Below, piece after piece: positions 5,992 to 14,459 of a stretch of 64,000 nt of DNA; position 1 is the stretch's first letter, and the number at the start of each line of letters is the position of its first letter. The position numbers and the translations under genes were made by a program. The DNA is from Paenibacillus sp. (GTDB lineage Bacteria; Bacillota; Bacilli; Paenibacillales; NBRC-103111), in NCBI GenBank assembly GCA_031180825.1, contig JAPSLM010000006.1, forward strand, positions 1 through 64,000, in the 5' to 3' direction. The notes below the pieces were generated by a model. The model was not told where the DNA came from. It did not search any database and saw only the letters and a list, made by a program, of their open reading frames with translations.

Positions 5992-8679
5992 TTACTTCGC
6001 CTCGTACCAGTTCTCCCCGGCATCGACGTCGACCTTCAGCGGCACGTCGAGCTTCAGGGCCGATTCCATCACTTCGGCGACCATTCGTTTCATCAAGTCG
6101 ATTTCGTCTTCCGGCACCTCGAACACCAGTTCGTCGTGCACCTGCAGCAGCATGCGGCTGCGAACGCCCTCTTCCTTCATCCGCTTGTCCAATTGAACCA
6201 TCGCCAGCTTGATGATATCCGCGGCCGTTCCTTGAATCGGCGTGTTCATGGCGGTACGCTCGGCGAACGAACGCAGGTTGAAGTTCGAGGCTTTAATTTC
6301 CGGCAGGTAACGGCGGCGCTGCAGCAGCGTCGTGACATAGCCGTCCTGGCGGGCTTTTTTGACGATATCGTCCATATATTGGCGAACCCCTTGGAACACG
6401 GCAAAATACTGCTCGATAAACTTCGCCGCGTCCTTGCGGGTAATGTTCAAGTTCTGCGACAACCCGTAATCGCTGATACCGTATACGATGCCGAAGTTGA
6501 CCGCTTTGGCCTGACGGCGCATATTCGAATCCACTTCCGCTTCGGAGACGCCGAACACGTCCATCGCCGTTTTCGTATGAACGTCCATGTTTTCGCGGAA
6601 CGCTTCGATCAGCTTCTCGTCCTGCGAAATGTGCGCCAGCACGCGCAGCTCGATCTGCGAGTAGTCGGCGGTCAAGATTTTCCACCCGGGCTCGGAAGGA
6701 TAAAATACCTTGCGGATTTTGCGGCCTTCCTCCAGCCGGATCGGAATGTTCTGCAGGTTCGGATACTGGCTGCTGAGCCGTCCGGTCGCCGCGATCGTCT
6801 GCTTGTAATATGTATGCACCTTCCCTGTGGAAGGACGCACTTCCTTAAGCAGGCCTTCCACGTAAGTCGACTGCAGCTTCGCCAGCGTCCGGTAATGAAG
6901 AATGTGGCCGACCATCGGATGGTACGGCTCCAGCTTCTCCAGCACTTCGGCGTCGGTCGAATACCCGGTTTTCGTTTTCTTGATCACCGGCAGCCCGAGC
7001 TTTTCGAACAAAATTTCCCCCAGCTGCTTCGGCGAGTTGATGTTAAACTCGACCCCGGCTGCGTCATAGATCGATTGCATAATGCCCTCAAGCTGGCTCC
7101 CGAGCTCCGCGCCGTAGGCTTTGAGCTCCTCCGCGTCCACCTTGATCCCTTTGCGCTCCATCGAAGCCAGCACGAGCGCCAGCGGAAGCTCCAGCTCGTA
7201 AAACAGCCGGTGCATTTCGCTCGTTTCGAGCGCTTCCTTCAGCTTCGGCGTCAGCCGGTGAACCGCGGCGGCTTTGCGGCATAAATAGGCGGTCAGCACG
7301 TCTTCCTCGGGCACCTTGAATTTCGCGCCCTTGCCGAATACTTCTTCGTCTGCCGGAAGCGGACGCAGACCGTAACGGGACGTCAAGCCGTCCAGCGTCA
7401 GCGACGACTCCGTCGGATCCAGCAGGTAACCGGCAAGCAGCGCATCGAAGCCGATGCCGCCCAGCTCGATCCCGCGCCAAGACAGCACGATGACGGCGCG
7501 GTGCAGATCGTAGACGGAAACCTCCTGCTTGTCTTCCGAAGCGAGCCACTCCCGTACCGCAGAAGCCTCAGCCTGCTCAAGCCGTCCCACAGGCGCATAA
7601 TAGCACACAGGCTCCGCGCCCTCTTGTTCGCTATAAAAGGACACGCCGATCACTTCGGCGTTATGCGGATTATCGCCGGCCGCCTCTACGTGAAGCGCAC
7701 GGACGTGCGGCAGCGCGGCGGTCAGCTCGGCCAGCTTGTCGTCCGTGACCAGCACGGCCTCCGGCTCCGGCCCGGCCTCCTCCGCCTCTGCCGCTCCGGC
7801 AGCCGCAGCGCCGGAAACGGGCAGCTGCAGCCGCTCCAGTAACGATTTGAACTCCAGCTTGCGAAACATCTCGGCGAGCTCCGATTCCTCATATCCGTTA
7901 TAGGCCAGCTCGTCCCACGAAAAATCGACCGGCACCTCCCGGAAAATCGTCGCAAGCTCCTTGCTCATTCGGGCGCTGTCGACGTTGGCGGCGACCTTCT
8001 CCCCAAGCTTGCCTTTGATTTGCGAGGCGTTCTCCAGCACGTTCTCGACCGAGCCGTATTCGTGCAGCAGCTTAAGCGCCGTCTTCTCCCCGACCCCCGG
8101 AATACCGGGAATATTGTCGGACGTATCGCCCATCAGCCCTTTCAGGTCGATGATCTGATGCGGCTTAAGCCCGTACGTCTCTTCGATATGCGCCGGATCG
8201 AACAGCTCGACCTCGCTGATGCCCTTGCGTGTCAGTGCGATGGTCACGTGCCCGCTCGCAAGCTGCAGCATGTCCTTGTCTCCGGTGACGACGACGACCT
8301 CGATGCCGCCTTTCTCGTCCGCTATGCGCGTCAGCGTGCCGATAATATCGTCGGCCTCGTAGCCGTCCAGCTCGAACTGGCGGATGCCGAACGAGCCGAG
8401 CAGGTCCCGGAGCAGCGGAAACTGCTCGGACAGCTCCGGCGGCGTTTTCTCGCGGCCGCCTTTGTATTCTGCGTAATCTTTATGTCGAAACGTCGCCTTC
8501 CCCGCATCGAATGCGACCAGAAAGTGCGTCGGCTTCTGTTCCTCCAGCAGCTTGAGCAGCATGGTGGTGAACCCGTAGACTGCGTTTGTGTGCAGCCCCT
8601 TGGAATTGCTCAGCAGCGGCAGCGCAAAAAAGGCGCGGTAGGCAATGCTGTTCCCGTCGATCAAAATAAGCTTGGACAA
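5992..8679 (-). CDS. polA: DNA polymerase I
   Basis: Gap-filling and primer-removing polymerase, 895 aa from a TTG at 8679 with GGGGTG upstream. That start gives LSKLILIDGNS, matching the usual beginning. The frame is open to 8862 but adds non-conserved residues. Domains: 5'-nuclease (1-290; LILIDGNSIAYRAFF, VVTGDKDMLQL, LKGLMGDTSDNIPG), a 3'-5' exonuclease-like domain (about 310-480), and the polymerase domain (motif A DYSQIELRV near 670, motif C QVHDELVFEV near 850). The exonuclease I motif reads LHVEAAG instead of a D-x-E, so proofreading is probably absent, as in other Bacilli. A likely extended -10 (TGCTATCAT) lies near 8717. Confidence 0.97.
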   Translation of the reverse strand: MSKLILIDGNSIAYRAFFALPLLSNSKGLHTNAVYGFTTMLLKLLEEQKPTHFLVAFDAGKATFRHKDYAEYKGGREKTPPELSEQFPLLRDLLGSFGIRQFELDGYEADDIIGTLTRIADEKGGIEVVVVTGDKDMLQLASGHVTIALTRKGISEVELFDPAHIEETYGLKPHQIIDLKGLMGDTSDNIPGIPGVGEKTALKLLHEYGSVENVLENASQIKGKLGEKVAANVDSARMSKELATIFREVPVDFSWDELAYNGYEESELAEMFRKLEFKSLLERLQLPVSGAAAAGAAEAEEAGPEPEAVLVTDDKLAELTAALPHVRALHVEAAGDNPHNAEVIGVSFYSEQEGAEPVCYYAPVGRLEQAEASAVREWLASEDKQEVSVYDLHRAVIVLSWRGIELGGIGFDALLAGYLLDPTESSLTLDGLTSRYGLRPLPADEEVFGKGAKFKVPEEDVLTAYLCRKAAAVHRLTPKLKEALETSEMHRLFYELELPLALVLASMERKGIKVDAEELKAYGAELGSQLEGIMQSIYDAAGVEFNINSPKQLGEILFEKLGLPVIKKTKTGYSTDAEVLEKLEPYHPMVGHILHYRTLAKLQSTYVEGLLKEVRPSTGKVHTYYKQTIAATGRLSSQYPNLQNIPIRLEEGRKIRKVFYPSEPGWKILTADYSQIELRVLAHISQDEKLIEAFRENMDVHTKTAMDVFGVSEAEVDSNMRRQAKAVNFGIVYGISDYGLSQNLNITRKDAAKFIEQYFAVFQGVRQYMDDIVKKARQDGYVTTLLQRRRYLPEIKASNFNLRSFAERTAMNTPIQGTAADIIKLAMVQLDKRMKEEGVRSRMLLQVHDELVFEVPEDEIDLMKRMVAEVMESALKLDVPLKVDVDAGENWYEAK

Positions 8680-8860
8680 TGGATACACCCCATTCGGCAG
8701 TCTTCCTACTCTATACATGATAGCATAGGACAGCATAAGAAAAAAACCTTTGGAAAGCTTTCTCGAAAAAGGGGTGTGCGCCGTTTTTGCCGCATAAAAT
8801 GAACTAACTTTGATCCATGACGGCGCCTTTCGAGCAGAAAGGAGATCGGAGGCTGGGTTC

Positions 8861-9631
8861 ATGAAAGAGACGGTTCGTTTGAACGGAAAACGCGCGATTT
8901 TTTTCGATGTGAATCAGACGCTGGTGCAGCAGGGACTCAGCTTCCAACAATGCTTTGCGGAGGTGTGGGACGATTATTCGGCCCGATGGGCGGCGGAGGA
9001 GCGACCGGCGGCGGATGCGCTCTGGGAGCAGTACATCACCCGTTGGCAGCAGCGCAAAAAAGGCCGGACGACGTTTAAGCAGCTCGACGAGCTGCAGCAG
9101 CAATGTCTGCGGGAAGCCTTCGAAGCGCTGAGCATTCCCGCTTCCTCCGGCTTTCTGCGAAGCTTCATGCAAGACATCCGCCGCTTGCAGGTATCGGCGA
9201 AATCCATGGCGCCCCACACGGCAAAAACGCTGGAGACGCTGTCCCGGACGTACCGCCTCGCCATCATCAGCAACAGCCCCCGCAGCGAAGTGCTGATGAT
9301 GCTCCGGCGGTTCGGGCTGGGATCGTATTTTCCCGAAGAGCGCGTCTTTACGGCACAGAAGCCGGCGGACAAGAAGCCTTCGCCCTACCTCTTCAAGACG
9401 GCGCTCCAAACGATGCAGCTTGCGCCAAGGCAGGCGCTCATGGTCGGAAACTCGTGGAAGCATGACGTGTGCGGCGCCGTAAAGGCAGGCCTGGATGCTG
9501 TGTGGCTCCATCCCGGAGGGGCCGGCCCGTTCGCCGAAGCGGAGGATAAAAAAATCTCCCAGCAGCGGCTGGGAAAGCGAAAGGTATATCTCATTAAGCA
9601 GCTGGATCAGCTTTCCCAGCTCTTCGGTTAA
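8861..9631 (+). CDS. HAD-superfamily hydrolase with an atypical motif I
   Basis: A 256-aa cytosolic protein starting at the ATG at 8861 (GGAGG 8 nt upstream; the frame is open from 8810). HAD motif I reads FFDVNQTLV near residue 13: the nucleophilic Asp is present but the second Asp, the usual acid/base of phosphatases, is Asn. Motif II is IISNSPRSE, motif III the Lys in AQKPADKKPSP, and motif IV MVGNSWKHDVCGA, so the fold looks complete. The cap is helical (residues 20-110). It diverges from polA. Its TAA interlocks with the TAA of the convergent EAL-GGDEF gene within the four bases 9628-9631. Substrate unknown. Confidence 0.8.
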   Translation: MKETVRLNGKRAIFFDVNQTLVQQGLSFQQCFAEVWDDYSARWAAEERPAADALWEQYITRWQQRKKGRTTFKQLDELQQQCLREAFEALSIPASSGFLRSFMQDIRRLQVSAKSMAPHTAKTLETLSRTYRLAIISNSPRSEVLMMLRRFGLGSYFPEERVFTAQKPADKKPSPYLFKTALQTMQLAPRQALMVGNSWKHDVCGAVKAGLDAVWLHPGGAGPFAEAEDKKISQQRLGKRKVYLIKQLDQLSQLFG

Positions 9632-11433
9632 ATCTCATTCGGCCCGCCGCCCTCCGGAACGTCGACCGCATCGCTGCTGAAGACGCTCCCGCGGTGCGCT
9701 TTCGACTGCTTCTTCAATTTGGCCGCCGTTTCGGAAATTTGCTCCGGTGTCACGGCGGCGGCCGCCTTGCAGATGACAAGCGACAGCGACAGCGTGACGC
9801 CGTCGCTATCGATCCGGTTCCCCTGCCGGTCCTCGACATACGTCCACTCGTCCTCGTCGTAGAACACCTTGACCCCCGCATCGAACCGCCGCAAAATTTC
9901 GCTGCACAGCTTCTCCGGCTCCTCGCTCGCCGTAATCGCAATAAAATCGTCCCCGCCGATATGGCCGACGAAATCGAACGGCCGCCCAAGCAAGCCCATC
10001 GCCTGCTGGATGCAGTCCGCGGTAAATTGAATGAGCTGATCGCCTTTTTGAAAGCCGTACCGGTCGTTAAACCATTTGAAATAATCGAGGTCGGCATAGA
10101 TGACCGAAAACGGCTTCTTGTCCGTCAGCCGCTTGCTCAGCTCCCGGTAAATTTGCAGGTTGCCCGGCAGTCCCGTCAGCGGATTGGCGACCTTGGCGCT
10201 TTCCATCCGGGCATTCGTGATGCACTCGAGAATGGACCTTATGGAAGCCATCCCCCGCATCCGCCCTTCGGAGGTGACGATCACAAGATCGTACAAATTT
10301 TGAATGTCCCGCGAAGTCGCGAGCTGGGACACCTCCTCGACCGACATCTGCTCGTCCACGATCAGGGGCGACGGGTCCATGACCTGATCGATCGGACGGT
10401 TCCAGAACAGCGAATACCCGTACTGTCCCGCAAGCTGCTGGAACAGGCGGTCCCGCATAATCAGTCCGGTCGGCACGCCGCCGGAAACAACCGCCGCGCC
10501 GAGCGCATTCGCATTTTTCTTAAAATACCCGGCGACCATCGAGATGGGCGTCGAGTTTTCAAAGGACTGATACGGGATCGACAGGTCGCCGATAGCCCAG
10601 ACGCTGCCGGCGGTTTCGACAAATTTGCGGTGCAGCAGAAGTTGGTTTTTCAGCTCCGGCCGCAGCGAGGCCTGCTCCTTTCCGGGACGGCCGAGCAAAA
10701 AGCCCTGGCCGAAATGCACGCCCATGCGCGTAAGCTTCATCAGCTCCTCGACCGATTCGATGCCCTCTGCAATCAAGTGGATGCCCAGCTTCTCGGCGAA
10801 CGACAGCATCGTTTCGAGGATGTACTCCTTCGTTTTGTGGCGGTGAATGTCCTTGATGAGCGAGCGGTCGATTTTAATAAAATCGGGCTGCAGCTCGGCA
10901 ATGGCTTGCAGCGAGGAATACCCCGCTCCGGCATCGTCGATCGCGATCCGGTACCCCTGCTGGCGGTAATGGTCCAGAATCGTTTTGGCCGCGTCGAAAT
11001 CTTCGATGGAGCTGCGCTCCGTAATCTCGAATACGACATTCCCCGGCGTCAGCCCCCGCCGCTCCAGCAGCTCAAGCGTCCGGCCCGGCTCGAACTGCGG
11101 ATCGTTCAATATTTCCGCGGACAGGTTCAGAAACAGCATCTCCTCCTCCGTCCGGGTTAGCGCGCCTTGAATCGCCTTGGCCCTCGCCAGCCGGTCCAGC
11201 GGATACAGCAAGCCCTCGGATTCCGCCGCCGCAAACAGCTTGAGCGGAGAATGCAGCGGACTGCCCTCCGGCCCCCGGGTTAACGCCTCATAGCCGAAAA
11301 CGGTGCCGTCCCTCAGCGAAATGATCGGCTGATAAACGGACGTTACGGCTTGTTGATGTAAGATGTTCTCCAGCTCGCTATGAAGCGCCGAACCGTCGTC
11401 GGTCGGTTGCTCCGTCATTCGTTCTATCGTCAT
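9628..11433 (-). CDS. EAL-CBS-GGDEF cyclic-di-GMP protein, probable phosphodiesterase
   Basis: A 601-aa soluble protein. An N-terminal EAL domain (about 25-265) keeps the catalytic set: YEALTRGP, NLSAE, EITER, IDDAGAGYSS, IKIDRS, AEGIES and GQGFLLGRP. A CBS pair follows (about 295-405; ISMVAGYF, QVMDPSPLIVDE), then a GGDEF domain (about 425-590) with YADLDYFKWFND. Its signature reads GGDDF, so the fourth position is Asp instead of Glu; cyclase activity is doubtful and a regulatory GTP-binding role is possible. No membrane segment. The start is the ATG at 11433 with AGGGATGG upstream. A PhoP-box-like array lies 60-100 bp upstream. Confidence 0.88.
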   Translation of the reverse strand: MTIERMTEQPTDDGSALHSELENILHQQAVTSVYQPIISLRDGTVFGYEALTRGPEGSPLHSPLKLFAAAESEGLLYPLDRLARAKAIQGALTRTEEEMLFLNLSAEILNDPQFEPGRTLELLERRGLTPGNVVFEITERSSIEDFDAAKTILDHYRQQGYRIAIDDAGAGYSSLQAIAELQPDFIKIDRSLIKDIHRHKTKEYILETMLSFAEKLGIHLIAEGIESVEELMKLTRMGVHFGQGFLLGRPGKEQASLRPELKNQLLLHRKFVETAGSVWAIGDLSIPYQSFENSTPISMVAGYFKKNANALGAAVVSGGVPTGLIMRDRLFQQLAGQYGYSLFWNRPIDQVMDPSPLIVDEQMSVEEVSQLATSRDIQNLYDLVIVTSEGRMRGMASIRSILECITNARMESAKVANPLTGLPGNLQIYRELSKRLTDKKPFSVIYADLDYFKWFNDRYGFQKGDQLIQFTADCIQQAMGLLGRPFDFVGHIGGDDFIAITASEEPEKLCSEILRRFDAGVKVFYDEDEWTYVEDRQGNRIDSDGVTLSLSLVICKAAAAVTPEQISETAAKLKKQSKAHRGSVFSSDAVDVPEGGGPNEI

Positions 11434-11492
11434 TGACCATCCCTGACTTTCCGTGTCTTTGGATCTACTATACCATGGGAATTTTATCCCAG

Positions 11493-11532
11493 TGTTAACA
11501 CGGAACGTCCCGGTTTGTTAAACGATTGTAAA
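11493..11532 (-). promoter_or_regulatory. candidate PhoP-box array upstream of the EAL-GGDEF gene
   Basis: Reading towards the gene: TTTACA (11527-11532), then TTAACA (11516-11521) exactly 11 bp on, a poor third element, and TTAACA at 11493-11498, one base out of the 11-bp phase. A TATAGT hexamer follows 20 nt later (11467-11472). It is weaker than the arrays at pstS, pstC and ppk because of the phase slip and the different -10 spacing. Confidence 0.45.
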
Positions 11533-11552
11533 TATTCGCGGGTAAGCCCCTC

Positions 11553-12575
11553 TTACTTGATGCCGATCGATTGGCGGTATTCGGATGGGGAGCAGCCGAC
11601 CGCCTTTTTAAACAGGATGGAGAAGTGCGGATAGCTCTGGTATCCGACGGCCAAGGAAACGTCGATGACCTTGTAATGGGGAATTTCCAGCAGCCGCTTG
11701 GCCATTTCCATCCGTTTGCGGATGCGGTACTGCACGAACGTCTCGTTCGCCGTTTTTTTGAACAGATGGCTGAAATAAGTCGGCGCGAGCCCCACTTTCC
11801 CGGCAACCTCCTCCAGACTGATATCCGCCGCAAGATGCTCGTCAATATACGCTTTGGCTTCCTCCCAGACGTTCTTCAGGTTGCCGCCGCGGTAAGTTTG
11901 CAGCAGCCCGCACAGCTTGAAAATCTCCCCCTCCAAAAAGGCCAGAGCTTCCTCCCGGGCCGGAAAGCTTTGCCGCTCGGGAGGCTCGGGAAACCGAAAT
12001 ACATCTCTGGCGTTCAGACGCTTCACCAGCAAGCGGAGCACGTCGTGGACGGCTGCGCTCAGCCGCTCGGGAGACGCGTGCTCCTCGATATACCGGTCCT
12101 TCCCCTCTGTCCAGCAGGCGGCAGCCGCGTCCGGGTCGGCGCTCCAGATCGCTTCCTCCAGCGAATCGAGCCACTGCCCGTATTCCGAAATGGACGGCGC
12201 CTCGGCCCGGGCCGGCTTCAGAACGCGGTCCAGCACCGAATACAGCTCGCCAGGCGTGACCGGCTTGAGCAGGTATTCCTTAACCCCGTACGTCAGGCAT
12301 TTTTGCGCATAGGAAAATTCCCCGTAACCGGAAATGACGACCGTCTTGACGGAGGGCCGGGTTTCCGAGATGATTCTGCACAGCTCAAGCCCGTCCATCC
12401 GAGGCATCCGGATATCCGTGAGCACCAGATCGGGCGGAGTGTCCCGAACAAAAGCCGCGGCCTCCTCGCCGTTGGCGAAGGCGGTAACGCGAAGCTTTCC
12501 CGCCCCGTACCGTTCGACCATCCGGGTAAGCCCAAGCCGGATCATCGGCTCGTCTTCGACGACGACAACATGCAT
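11553..12575 (-). CDS. AraC-type response regulator (YesN-like), first of two
   Basis: A 340-aa regulator: receiver domain (1-118) with the acidic pair in VVVEDEP, phospho-acceptor Asp near 54 in LTDIRMPRMDG and the conserved Lys in YLLKPVTP; a variable middle; and two AraC helix-turn-helix motifs (about 240-340, FSHLFKKTANETFVQYRI and AVGYQSYPHFSILFKK). The start at 12575 follows a GGGGGG-rich ribosome binding site. It is downstream of the YesM kinase by 57 bp and is a diverged paralog of the regulator at 14456. Such regulators usually control nearby sugar or oligosaccharide importers, here the ABC genes at 15652-19189. Confidence 0.92.
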   Translation of the reverse strand: MHVVVVEDEPMIRLGLTRMVERYGAGKLRVTAFANGEEAAAFVRDTPPDLVLTDIRMPRMDGLELCRIISETRPSVKTVVISGYGEFSYAQKCLTYGVKEYLLKPVTPGELYSVLDRVLKPARAEAPSISEYGQWLDSLEEAIWSADPDAAAACWTEGKDRYIEEHASPERLSAAVHDVLRLLVKRLNARDVFRFPEPPERQSFPAREEALAFLEGEIFKLCGLLQTYRGGNLKNVWEEAKAYIDEHLAADISLEEVAGKVGLAPTYFSHLFKKTANETFVQYRIRKRMEMAKRLLEIPHYKVIDVSLAVGYQSYPHFSILFKKAVGCSPSEYRQSIGIK

Positions 12576-12632
12576 CCTAATCCCCCCCCTTCGCTCCGCG
12601 GCCGCGCAAAACGCAACCATCGGCGATTGTCT

Positions 12633-14459
12633 TTAGCCTGACGGCCTGCCCGAGGAAGGCATGACCATCGTCACTTTCGTTCCCTCGTCGAGCCGGCTCT
12701 CGATGTGCAGACCATACTGGTCGCCGAATACCATCTGAATGCGCCTGTGCACGTTAACAATGCCAATTCCGCCCTTCTTGCCGGCCGCATCGTCCCCCCC
12801 GTCGACAAGACGGTTCGCCTCCAGCTTCTCCCGCAGCTCCGCCAGCCGCTCCTCCGGAATGCCGTTCCCGTTATCCTCGACGCTGACCCAGAACGTGCCG
12901 TCTCCTTCGCCCGCATCGATCCGGATGCAGTGATAATCCTCCACGCCGCCTTCGAACGCGTGCTGAAATACGTTTTCGACAAGCGGCTGCAGCGTCAGCC
13001 GCACCATCTTGTGAAGCAGCAGCTCCGGCTTCACGGCGACGTCGATCTCAAACTCCCGCCCGGCCCGGTGCTTCAGCACGATCATATAGTTAAGCACGTG
13101 CTTCAGCTCGTTGGCCACCGTGATTTCCTCCAGATTCGTCTGCACGGAATAACGCAGCATGTAGGCCAGCGCGCGCACGATTTCCGAAATTTCGTCTGAA
13201 TCCTCGACGAAGGCATAGCACACAATCGTCTCCAGCGTGTTGTATAAAAAGTGCGGATTGATCTGAAGCTGCAGCGATTGGAACTCCGCTTTTTGCCGCT
13301 CCATCTGGATTGCGTGGTTTTTCAGCTCGGCCTGATATACCTTGTCCACGAGCTCCGATAACCGGTTGACCATCAGGTTGTAGCGGATCATCAGCTCCAT
13401 GATTTCGTCCCGCTGCCGCTGCTCGGGAAGCGGTATGGTCGCCCAGTTCCCCTTCTCGGTTTCCCGCATGCCTTCCTTCAGCACCCGGATCGGCCCGGTA
13501 ATCGACTTCCCGAAGCGGAAGGCCAGCCATAACGCAAAGACGAGCGTAAACAGACCGACAACGATCGATGTGACGCGAATCGTATCGACCGGCTTCCGCA
13601 GCTCGGCCATCGGCATGGACACGACGAGATGCCAGCCGGAATAGGCGGACTTTTGGCTCCGGTATAAGCGCCGCTCTCCGCTCTCCTCCGCCACGAAGGA
13701 CTGCAGGCCCGATTCGACGATGCTGCGTTTCAGCTCCGGCTGTACGCTCTTCCCGATCCGCTCTCTTTGAGGGTGATACACGATCCGTCCTCTTTCGTCG
13801 ACAATGAAGAAGAAGCCGGTGCTGGTGAGCTCGATGCCTTTCCACAGCTCCGAAAGCTCGGCGGAACGAAGCTCGATCGCGAGAATGCCTTGAGGCTCCG
13901 ATGACGTTAAACCGCGAATTTGGCGTACCAGGGTGATCGTCCGGTTGTTCTGGCTTTCGATAATGCTGCGGTTCAGCACGCTGAGGTTCCCGTAGGCCGA
14001 CGTATTCGTCTTAAAGAAGGTCAGCTGCTCCTTGATTTGCTCCGGCGTAAACGACGATCCCGTGACTTCGTTATAGTAATACACGGCGTTCTCGTTGAAG
14101 CTGATCGAATACACGGCCGTAATCTCGGGATTCCGAATAAAGATCGGGTCGATCACGTATTCCTTGATCTGCTTCTGGATCTCATAGAACTCGTATCCCT
14201 CCAGCCCTGCCGGCAGATCGATAAAACGTTTGACCTCCTTGTTGGTGAGCAGCGAAACCATGGATCGCTCATACGATTTCAGATACAGATCCGTATGGTA
14301 AGCCGCATTGCCGACCATCTGGGACAGCTGCCGCTCCACCATCCGGTCCAGCTCCTGGGAAGAAGCGTAATACGTAACGATGCCGACCGTCGTCAGCGAG
14401 ACGATAATGACAGTCAAAAAATGGAGGAACAGCTTCCGGTACAAGCTCGCCTTTTTCAT
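12633..14459 (-). CDS. YesM-family sensor histidine kinase
   Basis: A 608-aa membrane kinase: TM1 at about 11-31, an extracellular dCACHE-type sensor (about 35-290), TM2 at about 298-318, HAMP, then the His_kinase box INPHFLYNTLE (about 398-408, phospho-acceptor His) and a GHKL ATPase domain (PLVENVFQHAF, DNGNGIPEE, GGIGIVNVHRR). The ATG at 14459 overlaps the stop of the upstream regulator as ATGA, so the two are translationally coupled. It probably senses an extracellular carbohydrate or the loaded solute-binding protein encoded just upstream. Which of the two flanking regulators it phosphorylates cannot be read from sequence. Confidence 0.93.
   Translation of the reverse strand: MKKASLYRKLFLHFLTVIIVSLTTVGIVTYYASSQELDRMVERQLSQMVGNAAYHTDLYLKSYERSMVSLLTNKEVKRFIDLPAGLEGYEFYEIQKQIKEYVIDPIFIRNPEITAVYSISFNENAVYYYNEVTGSSFTPEQIKEQLTFFKTNTSAYGNLSVLNRSIIESQNNRTITLVRQIRGLTSSEPQGILAIELRSAELSELWKGIELTSTGFFFIVDERGRIVYHPQRERIGKSVQPELKRSIVESGLQSFVAEESGERRLYRSQKSAYSGWHLVVSMPMAELRKPVDTIRVTSIVVGLFTLVFALWLAFRFGKSITGPIRVLKEGMRETEKGNWATIPLPEQRQRDEIMELMIRYNLMVNRLSELVDKVYQAELKNHAIQMERQKAEFQSLQLQINPHFLYNTLETIVCYAFVEDSDEISEIVRALAYMLRYSVQTNLEEITVANELKHVLNYMIVLKHRAGREFEIDVAVKPELLLHKMVRLTLQPLVENVFQHAFEGGVEDYHCIRIDAGEGDGTFWVSVEDNGNGIPEERLAELREKLEANRLVDGGDDAAGKKGGIGIVNVHRRIQMVFGDQYGLHIESRLDEGTKVTMVMPSSGRPSG

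Noticed and set aside
6136..7284. Long plus-strand frames antisense to polA, the EAL-GGDEF gene, the subtilisin and the solute-binding protein
   Set aside because: All mirror the codon usage of the genes on the other strand, lack ribosome binding sites and show no recognisable domains.
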